Shown: piece by piece, positions 56,301-64,000 of the stretch
Layout: every line of letters begins with the position of its first letter
Numbering within the stretch: the stretch's first letter is position 1
Assembly: GCF_048544455.1 (NCBI RefSeq)
Contig: NC_133534.1
Coordinates: 224,096,292 to 224,160,291, forward strand
Source of the DNA: Silene latifolia
Taxonomy: Eukaryota > Streptophyta > Magnoliopsida > Caryophyllales > Caryophyllaceae
Direction of reading: 5' to 3'
DNA: 64,000 bases
Notes under the pieces: model-generated
Databases searched by the model: none
What the model was told of the DNA's origin: nothing
What the model saw: the letters and a program-made list of their open reading frames with translations, nothing else
Position numbers and translations under genes: made by a program

Positions 56301-57416
56301 GGGGCCTTCTCCAGTTGTGATCTTGAGAATGCGGCCTTGACGATCGGTCCATTTGATAGTCTTCCTACAGCCTTGTGTAGCTTTCTCTGGGTCAGCATCA
56401 GAGATTAAGGCAGTGGGATCAAACTTGTTGTCTTTGAGAGAGATGTTGATGATTTCCTCATAGTCGAGGTGCTTGATATTGTCTTCTCCGAAAATGAGAC
56501 TCAGGGCTTGTCCGTCTAAGGCAAGGGATTAATACAGATTTGGTTGATGTAGCTTTGATGTTGTCGGGGATGAAGTAGCAGTCTTCAAAGACCTCTACGC
56601 CTGTTTGACCATTGCTGCGGGGTAGTATATTGGCTCAGGAAAGCCGTTCTAGAGCTCGGACTCTCCCTCGGGGATGAAGTAGCCATTAAGAGTCAAATGA
56701 TAGGGTCGGAGGATGAATCCATGCTTTTTACGCTTCCGTACTAAGAGACCCATTTCCTGGATGTCTTCATCGGTCGGCTCATAGCCTAGCCCAAATGGGA
56801 TGTTGGGGACCTTAGCCTGTTTTATGGGATGCAAGGTGCTCTTCAGTGGGTTGAGAGGTAGGCCCGGGAAATATCCTTGGCGCATCAAGATGCGGTTGAC
56901 TGTGAGGTTCGAGAACAGGTCACAATCAAAGGGCGTTGATTCATCTGTTAGGGAATTCAAAGCTAGGAAGCCCCACATTTCAATATCTTCCTCTTCAATG
57001 ACCTGAGATGCTATTCCCTTTTTCATGATAGCCTTGATCGGGGATGTAGGAATTGTGATTGTTTTCCCGTTGAAAGGGACCCTGATTTTATGATGATGGG
57101 TTGGGGTGTCGGCCTTGGCGGCATGAATCCAGGGGTGCCGTAGGAGCATGTTGAAAGAGGCGTTGATGCCGACCACTTGAAAATTGGCTTGTCTTTCTGG
57201 AAGTCATGTTGCAATGGTCAAGGTGATGAGCCCTGCAACTTTACGACGAGTGTCATCATAAGCGCGTACTCCCTGATTAGTCGGGACCAAGTCAGCTTCC
57301 TTGATACCCAATTTATGAGTTGTCTTGAGGGGAATGAAGTTGACCGCAGATCCGTCATCCACTAGGACCATAGGCACGTTCCTTTTCAGGCACTTTACAT
57401 TGATATACATGGCCAA
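56301..57416 (-). pseudogene. Ogre-like aspartic protease region
   Basis: The piece 57416-57204 holds MAMYINVKCLKRNVPMVLVD with VDDGSAVNFIPL, the protease active site where D-[ST]-G has become D-D-G, a missing key residue. The piece 57176-56649 continues with NASFNMLLRHPWIHAAKADT, VPFNGKTITI and a long tail IPFGLGYEPTDEDIQEMG. 56301-56648 is a decayed link. The protease would not be active as read. Confidence 0.78.
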
Positions 57417-59457
57417 GTTATAATTGGCTCCGAACGGAGGGATATCTTCGTCGGAGAAGATGATCGGGTTGTTCGGGTGAGGGACACCCGGTTATGGTGC
57501 CACCACTTTTCCAGGAGATGAGGTAAAGGAACTGTCAACTTTCCCAAGGCTTGTAGCAAAGCATCGCCGATGTTCAAAAGATGTGGCAATCGTTCTTGGG
57601 ATGGATATTTCGGCCTTGGCCTTTTACAGTTGCTTAAGGATCGAGTTCTCGGAAACCCTGGGTTTAGTGTCCACATCTGGGACGATTTGGTCATTCGATG
57701 TTGGAATGGCTGTTGAATTGTTTGGATTCTGGTAGGGGCGTCTGGACCGGGTAAGGTGACCGATCTATTTCGCCCGTTTGCCTTTTCCCAAAACAATGTT
57801 GACATCCTATGCGTCGTCTCTCGAGATACCATAGATTTCGGGATCGCGAGGATACCTTGGAGGGGTATTCCTAGGTGGATAATTTTTGTAGGGGATGTTT
57901 TTATGGGGGTAGTTTTTGTGGAGTTGATTATTATGGGTTTGATTACTGTGGGGTGCATGCCAGAATGGTCGCGGGAGCAATCCTTTCTGGAACTGTGACT
58001 TTTGGGTGCTTGGAGGACCCTCCCTTGGGCGTGGTGTTGGTGTTGGCGGGTTGAATACCAGCCGGTGGTAGGCCTCCTCAAGTCGGGTGATCCTTTCTGA
58101 GACACTGGTTACGGCTTCTTCAACCTGCTGGAACATAGTGAGCATGGTTGCGGCGCTGAGTACGAACATCCCGTCCGGGGTGTCCTTTTCCGAGGCGTTC
58201 ACCTCATCCTCATTAGGTAGGATCAGGTTTGAGCAATCCAGGGTTGGTTCGTCATCGGAGATGGCATGGATTCCCAAGGAGTTTGTCTTGTTATTTGGTG
58301 TTGTTGGCGGAGGTAAAGGTAATTCCCCTTTCTCAATCATATTTTGAATGGCGTGCTTTAGCTTGAAGCAGGTTTCCGTGTCATGACCTTTGCCCTGGTG
58401 ATATTGGCAGTAGGCGTTAGGATTCCAGAAGCAGGTTTTCTTGGCCTCGGACGGTCCGGAGTGGGCCCAATCGGCTATATTTTCCCCTGGTCCATGAGCC
58501 TTTTTAAGGCGCTGGCATAGGTTGTTCCCAAGTTGGTGAATACCCTTTGAGGACGCTCAGTTTTCTTCGTGGTTGGTTCGAGGAGGTTGAACTCATCGAT
58601 TTTGTTTGTCAGACCATAGACGCGAGATCCAGTTGATGTAGATCCCTGGTAGCCTTTACATGTGGTTTTGGCTAGAACTCCCTTGCGCAGGTCATCTTCA
58701 ATGCGGGTTCCGAGGATTTGTAGATCCTGGAAGGTTTTGATGTTTTGATATCTCAGCAGGTTGGCATAAATTAGACGGAGGTTGTTGAAAAACGTCTCCG
58801 CTAGAATTGACTCACTCGGCTTGCTGACCAATTGGGTGCTTACCCTCCTCCAACGGGTTAAGAATTCGGTGAACCCTTCCTTGTCATTCTTAGTCAGAAC
58901 CTCAAGAGTGCGGGTGTTGGCTTGGATTTCAACGTTGTCGGCGTACTGGCGTACTATTTAGCAAATTCAACAGCGACTTCGTCCCAAGTGTTAATCCTCT
59001 TTGAGTCGAGGGAATAGTACCATTGGCGGGGAATTGGTTCCAGGGATGACGAAAAGATCCGGGTGAAAAGTTCATATTTATGTCCCTTGATGGACATGTA
59101 ATCCTTAAAGGCCTGAATGTGATTGAGTGGGTCCTCCACTCCCTTCAACATGGGCACATCAGTTAAGGTAAAGTTGTCGGGCAGTTGATCCCTGACGGGT
59201 TCGAATCTTCGATTGTTCTCAAGGTGGATGTTGTTACTACGGGCTAGGAGTTGCTCTTCCAAGAGCTTGAGTTTCTTCTCAGTTTCGGTCAAAGGCGGAG
59301 TGTTGTATTCTCTGATTTCCTTGTTTTCTGGGGTGTTGATACGGGTCTCGACACGGTCTAGGGTGACCTTAAGGGCTGTGAGCAGGCTGGCTAGTTGAGT
59401 AGTTGTGAGATCTCTGTTTTCATCGTTGTTGTTGGACGAAGCTGAAGATAGGACCAA
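57417..59457 (-). pseudogene. gag: Ogre-like gag (broken)
   Basis: Starts at 59457 (MVLSSASSNNNDENRDLTTT). The first piece to 58954 has KKLKLLEEQLLARSN (coiled coil), PDNFTLTDVPMLKGVEDPLN, HIQAFKDYMSIKGHKYELFT and IPRQWYYSLDSKRINTWDEV. The second (58831-58475) has SKPSESILAETFFNNLRLIY and YQNIKTFQDLQILGTRIEDD. Then, in DNA at 58420-58350, a knuckle-like CQYHQGKGHDTETC and LKHAIQNMIEKGELPLP. The tail 58340-57395 is proline-rich. Capsid blocks match Ogre gag. Frame changes near 58950 and 58470. Confidence 0.85.
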
Positions 59458-60926
59458 GGATCTGAGGCCAAAAATGACTCACGTTACATCTCCATCCGAA
59501 AACGGTTTTAACGACCAAACACAGACAACGCAAAAGTCATAAAGACACTTTAGACTTAACGAGACGAGGGAAACCGTGTGTGGTGCCTCGGTGCAAACTC
59601 AATTTATGGTATGACGGTGTTGACCGGACTCCAACTAGCGTTCAATGTAAGGGCATAACGCCGTTGAACGAGTCTCGAGGTGAGACGACTTATAAGTAAA
59701 GACCCATAATTACATTTGCTTTGACTCGATAGACACGAGGCAGAATTGGAATGGTGGACTAAAATTATCAAAAATAATAATTTTCAGAAAGATCATTTGT
59801 CGCTTTATGGATGGCTTTCGAAGAGTAGGGATCTTCAAAACGTTGGTCAGTTGGGGCGGCTCTGAAACAATGTGTTGTTTCCGAAGACGGCTTTTGAAAC
59901 TTAAAATCGTGTGTTTTGAAAATCGAGTTTTGAAAGGTTGAAAAGGTTGTAGTCCCGAGAGCGGTGTATGGTCCTCGGGGTTTGAAAAGCCTCGAAAAAG
60001 GGTGTGTGTCATTTTCGGGTTTTGAAAGAGCCATTGTGTCGGAAAGAGATGGGTTAAAATTCGTATCTTGATACGGCGATTTTAACGGCGTAAAAAGGTG
60101 TTTTTTAAACGGTTGTAGATAACCGTGTTTAAAATCCGTCATTACGATGGCCTAAAAAGGCGTGCTTTTGAAATGGTTGTAGAAAACCGGGTTTGAAAAT
60201 CGTCATTACGACGGCCTAAAAAGGTGTGCTTTTGAAATGGTTGTCGAAAACCAGGTTTGAAAATCGTCATTACGACGGCCTAAAAAGGCGTTTTTGAAAT
60301 GGTTGTAGAAAATCGGATTTGAAAATCGTCATTACGACGGCCTAAAAAGACGTGCTTTTGAAATGGTTGTAGACAACCGGGTTTAAAAACGTCATTACGA
60401 TGGCCTAAAAAGGCGTGCAACGGTCGGCAAAAGATCGAGGTTTAAAATAGCCATTATAACAACGCAAAAGGGGTGTTTTGAAAGGTTTGAAATGACATGG
60501 AAGGACTTATGATCACATAGCAAATAAGCACTCGTAGTTCATTATATTATGTGTAATGCTGACACGGGTTTTGGCTTAAAAGCGTGGGTTACACACCAAG
60601 CGATCAATCCCCGATTTTTGAGAGAGATACCAATCCAAACAAAATGTGTAAGGAGGGTGCCCTAGCCTCGTGCACGAAGGAAATGAAATTTCTTTGACGA
60701 AACAGAAATATGTAACGTCAATGGTATGCTTGACTCAATCGGGATTCGAAACGCGGGGATCAGAAAACTCACGCCGATTGGACGAGCCAATTGGTCGATA
60801 AAGCTTAGATTTTGGGCCCGGACAAGGAATCCCACTTATGACCGTAATATCAATTAATGCATTTCAACCAAGACCTCGTTTGAGTCTCGGTATCTAGGAA
60901 TCACAAAGACACAAGTGTCCTAGTTT
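59458..60926 (-). other. Long 5' leader of the Ogre-like element
   Basis: About 1.5 kb between primer site and gag. It holds the 64-bp array and apparent ORFs (59710-60142) that arise from it. Ogre elements often carry an extra ORF here; none is convincing. Confidence 0.6.
60060..60440 (+). repeat. 64-bp tandem repeat array in the leader
   Basis: CGTCATTACG starts at 60137, 60201, 60265, 60327 and 60390 (steps 64, 64, 62, 63), with a more diverged unit before. Each unit holds three possible stems: CGTC/GACG around ATTAC, GCCT/AGGC around AAAA, and GGTT/AACC. Confidence 0.92.
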
Positions 60927-60944
60927 TCCCCAGTGGAGTCACCA
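60927..60944 (-). promoter_or_regulatory. Primer binding site, tRNA-Arg type
   Basis: The minus strand reads TGGTGACTCCACTGGGGA, matching the complement of plant tRNA-Arg(ACG) 3' end at 16 of 18 bases, as in Ogre. It is 3 bases from the LTR at 60948. Confidence 0.8.
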
Positions 60945-60947
60945 GTC

Positions 60948-61200
60948 TGTGGGCATAGGCCACCCGCAACACTAAGCCAATCCGTGGACATGCGGCAGTC
61001 TGAAAGCCACGCCTGGTGGCCTAAAAATGCTTTCGACCAGATGGCTTTAGATCAGTCAGTTTCGTCTCGACAAGGGTTTCGAAATGATGTTAGAGATGTT
61101 CGGAGTCGCCACCAAGCAATTGTGGGATGCATGGAAATCGTTCGAATCTACTTTATACCTAGGTCACTCAAGGCAAAAAGTGGCATTTGACATAGGTACT
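60948..61200 (-). repeat. 5' LTR of the Ogre-like element (truncated)
   Basis: 253 bases matching 44556-44810, for example CCAAGCAATTGTGGGATGC. It breaks off after GACATAGGTACTAAA, where the next LTR fragment begins. Confidence 0.85.
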
Positions 61201-61208
61201 AAAGGGAG

Positions 61209-61773
61209 GGTGTAATACCCGTAATTTAATAATAATTTATAAGAATAATTTATGTAATTTAAATAATTAATGGCATTTCTAATAATAATTCCAAATAAGA
61301 CGTTAAATAATTAAATAATAAAGTAAGTAAGCGAGTCGGGAATTGGACTTAGAGCCAGTTGCCTTAGGCCGTGTGATGTAGATAATTGGCCTGATTATAT
61401 TAGGCCTAGTATGAGTAGTGGTCGGGATTTGAAACGGGAATTTAATAATAATAATATAATAAGTGTAATAATATTATGGTATTTCCTAATAATAATCGGA
61501 TTAAGGCAAAAGTTTCCTAATTAGCCTCATATATTCTCTAAACTTAGACTATAAATACCATGATATCTGAAAATAATTCACAAAGAAAGAAGAAGGAGAT
61601 TTAAAAGAGGAAAGGAGTAATTAGCGATAAAAGGTAAGACCGTCTTATAATATAATGTATCGATTTTATAACTTATATAACTCGTAATTTAGACCGCCTC
61701 TAGACTAGCTAGGACCGTGACCTTGACCATGGCACACCAGGGGATGACCGGACCCACTTTGGGCCGTCGTTGA
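61209..61773 (+). repeat. Ty3-type LTR fragment (TGTAATACCCG family)
   Basis: Starts TGTAATACCCGTAATTTAAT and matches 15864-16130. A TATA box candidate (TATAAATA) is at 61550-61557. It is cut at 61773 by the Athila LTR, with GTTGA possibly its target site. Confidence 0.7.
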
Positions 61774-63541
61774 TGATGTGACCATAATTAGAGCATATTT
61801 AGTCCCCGAATTAGCCTTGTTCCCATGCTTTTTAGTGCATATTTGGGTCATTTATTTTCTTTAGTTCTTTGTTTTGCATATTCTTTGAGGTTTTGTGTCC
61901 TTGGTAGGAAAGTAGTGCAAACCTTGCATTTTCATGGCAAAATGAGGCTAAATTGATTGAATTCAATGACCAAGCATCAAGGAGAGACAAGATTAGAAGG
62001 CCTTTGTACATACTATAGTAGATGGGCAATGATGAGAAAAGATCCTTGCATCCCCGAGGAAATCCTCAAGGATTTTATGAAGAAAAAGGAAGAAAAAAAG
62101 AAGGAAAGAAACTATCTGACAATCCGTGCGTCTTCCCCTGAAGACGCCCGTCCCTCACCCACAACCCGTTCGTCTTCCTCCACAAGACGCCCGGGCAAAA
62201 GCTCCAGAAGACGCCCATCCAGAAGCTGCCAAATCCGCTCGTCCCATGCTAAAGACGCCCGGATTCCCAGACAGTCCCATTTCCTCTTCTACAAGCATCA
62301 AGGAAGGATGCACATCTTTTTCTAGAGACGGAGTCTCCCTAGAGACCAGAGTCTCCCTAAGAGACCGGCGATTCCTCAACAAAGGACTTAATCGTCATTT
62401 AAGCCCTTAGTTAACCCTAATTCATGCACCTAATCTCCACTATAAATACCCCATTAGTCTAATTAGAAGAGCATGTTCTTCTTAGAAATCTTTAGAGTAG
62501 TTAAATCAATAAAATTTCTCTTTAATCTTGTAATCAACATTGAGTCAAGTTTTAATACAAGTTTTATTTCCTTAATCTTTCTCTTGTTCATCCTTTATTT
62601 TGGGTAATTGAAGATTATTTGGGTTATTGTTGGGAGATTGACAACCTTCCAATCAAGCATCAAGTACTTCTTTTATTCTTTTCTTTATTATTGGAATCAT
62701 TAGTAGGTATAATTCTCTTAATCCCTTTTTAATTATTGCTAATTACTTTCATTTATTCATCATGTTTCACTTTGTTGGTATGATTGACAACCTTGCTAGC
62801 ATGTTCAACATGATAATGAATGAGTAGTTTCCCTAACTAGTGTTAATGGGTAATTAGGGGAAACCAACATGGGGAATGATTCATGCGTAAATTAATATGC
62901 TTTCATAGTTTATTTGCTTGCTTGTTGTGATCTCAACTTATGCACATGTTATGTTTGATGAAATGTGAGCCTATGAATCCTTACATTTTTTACCCATCAC
63001 TTATCTTTTCAATGAGACTTGTAAGACATAAACCAACTCGAGTCTCATTAGACCATGCATATTGTTGAGTAGGGAAGATTAAGTCGACTTGTAGGTGTTG
63101 TACAATCTAATCGATTCGGCTCCGGGACCCAAACTTTCTTAGGATTGTAAGATATAAACCAACTCGATCCATCACAACAATAATTGCTTGCTTATAACTT
63201 GAGAATATGTTTGTATGATCAATTCCCATGAATCACCTATGACCCCATGACACCCTAGTGCCTTTTATCAATTGTTTACATCCCTTTTAATTCATCTTGC
63301 TTGTTTACTTTCATTACTATTTAGTTTAGTGATCTTCTACTTCAAACCCCAATTGTGACACCCCTTAGACACCACTAGTTGCAATAGAAATCTCATCTCA
63401 ATTCCCGTCCCTTGGGATCCGACCTTTACTTGCCTCTTTACTAATTGTAGAGTTGTTGGTGAAGTTATAAATTGTGTTTTGGTCTAGGTGCTCCTAACGA
63501 CAAGTACTGAAAAACTAAACCCCATGAGAGAACACGGACCA
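61774..63541 (+). repeat. 5' LTR of the last Athila
   Basis: 1,768 bp, TGATGTGACC...GGACCA. It carries hairpins at 62128-62147, 62325-62337 and 62342-62355. Confidence 0.85.
62441..62447 (+). promoter_or_regulatory. TATA box in Athila LTR
   Basis: TATAAATACCCCATTAG, conserved at 19041. Confidence 0.6.
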
Positions 63542-63545
63542 AAAA

Positions 63546-63563
63546 TGGCGCCGTTGCCGAGGA
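63546..63563 (+). promoter_or_regulatory. Primer binding site, tRNA-Asp type
   Basis: TGGCGCCGTTGCCGAGGA, 17 of 18 bases complementary to tRNA-Asp, 4 bases after the LTR. Confidence 0.9.
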
Positions 63564-63681
63564 CGGTGTTAACTTGATTTAGATTTTCTTATATTGTTAT
63601 TAGTTGTGTCTTTCTTTGCCTTGGGGAAGTAAAACTCCTCAAGGTTTGTTCTAATTATTTTCGAGTTGTTTGATATTTTGC

Positions 63682-64000
63682 ATGTCTAGAAGGTCACAAG
63701 GTGACTTGTTACCCTTTGATCACGAAATTGAAAGAACTTTGACAACCAATAGAAGACTTGCTAGGAGAACTTTGAGTGGTATTGGTGAGGTTGTAGATAT
63801 TCAACCAAATACTATTGAGTTCATCAACCCTTTTGCAAAAGAAGGTGAGGAGAACCCAACACAAAATCCAACACAAAATCAACCCACAATGCCTAAGTTT
63901 TCATCACATTCCGTACCCACCGAGGAGAACCTACCCAATGGTACTCCCACACCACAACACTTAACCGGAAATTTTATTGCCAAATCCGCATTTATCCAAT
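63682..64000 (+). CDS. gag: Athila gag, N-terminal part (open at window end)
   Basis: The start ATG at 63682 is the first after the primer site and about 120 bases from it. 106 codons are open with no stop: MSRRSQGDLLPFDHEIERTL, then RRLARRTLSGIGEVVDIQPN and two NPTQ repeats, ending at the window edge. Athila gags begin with such a basic, then polar stretch before the capsid core, which lies outside. Because the frame is intact so far, this element could be the youngest or best preserved here. Nothing shows that it is complete. Confidence 0.75.
   Translation, partial: MSRRSQGDLLPFDHEIERTLTTNRRLARRTLSGIGEVVDIQPNTIEFINPFAKEGEENPTQNPTQNQPTMPKFSSHSVPTEENLPNGTPTPQHLTGNFIAKSAFIQ

Larger units (their letters stand above)
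44556..61200 (-). mobile_element. Ogre/Tat-like Ty3/gypsy element (large, minus strand)
   Basis: Both ends carry the same LTR start (44556 TGTGGACATAGGCC and 60948 TGTGGGCATAGGCC) with about 250 bases of aligned LTR. The primer site for tRNA-Arg next to the right LTR puts 5' on the right. On the minus strand follow a long leader with a 64-bp tandem repeat, gag, protease, RT, RNase H, second RNase H and integrase. Beyond that are an antisense DUF7745-like ORF and the 3' LTR. The right LTR is truncated at about 61200 by another LTR. Length over 16 kb and LTR of several kb fit Ogre. Confidence 0.85.
61774..64000 (+). mobile_element. Athila element, 5' part (continues right)
   Basis: LTR 61774-63541, primer site 63546-63563 and gag start at 63682 still open at 64000. 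The LTR family equals that at 18430-20118. Confidence 0.85.

Noticed and set aside
59710..60142. ORFs in the Ogre leader that could be the Ogre-type extra ORF1
   Set aside because: Composition follows the repeat array and the surrounding non-coding DNA; no recognisable domain.

Overview
The window is repeat-derived plant nuclear DNA. No host gene, rRNA, tRNA, CRISPR array or bacterial feature can be supported. It is a nested pile of LTR retrotransposons of the Ty3/gypsy (Athila and Tat/Ogre lineages) and Ty1/copia types, with fragments of DNA transposons (a MULE-like element, a CACTA end, a TA-flanked MITE). The organism is a flowering plant with a repeat-rich genome. Something in or near Caryophyllales is a guess from general resemblance only; nothing here proves the species.

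Layout. 1-1970: minus-strand pseudogene resembling the plant DUF7745/mobile-domain family, first of two copies. 1970-2132 and 14203-14417: leader of a minus-strand copia element split by a complete Athila element (2133-14202, minus strand, TSD TAATC, tRNA-Asp primer site). 14418-15500: the copia LTR. 15501-15863: a plus-strand copia RNase H fragment. 15864-16130: a Ty3-type LTR fragment. 16150-20118: 3' part and 3' LTR of a plus-strand Athila. 20119-26430: a minus-strand Athila lacking RT, RNase H and integrase, meeting the previous one head to head. 26506-26775: CACTA end. 27204-38147: a complete Tat element (plus strand, TSD GTTGT, tRNA-Lys primer site) with an antisense ORF behind its decayed pol. 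38148-42560: 3' non-coding part and LTR of another Ty3 element with a (TAA)n array. 42991-44058: MULE-like element with a 9-bp TSD. 44556-61200: a large Ogre/Tat-like element on the minus strand (tRNA-Arg primer site), with hairpin-rich tandem repeats, a MITE, and the second DUF7745-like copy antisense to pol. 61209-61773: Ty3 LTR fragment. 61774-64000: 5' LTR, primer site and open gag start of another plus-strand Athila that runs off the window.

How it works together: each autonomous-type element carries gag, protease, reverse transcriptase, RNase H and integrase in the usual Ty3 order. The Athila elements add an ORF in the envelope position. The Tat elements add an archaeal-type second RNase H and an antisense ORF between integrase and the 3' LTR. 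Almost every reading frame is broken; the only frame still open is the partial gag at 63682-64000. The less ordinary signals are the antisense ORFs, the hairpin-forming tandem arrays in the Ogre-like element, and the family-specific CG-rich palindromic words in the Athila LTRs and spacers.
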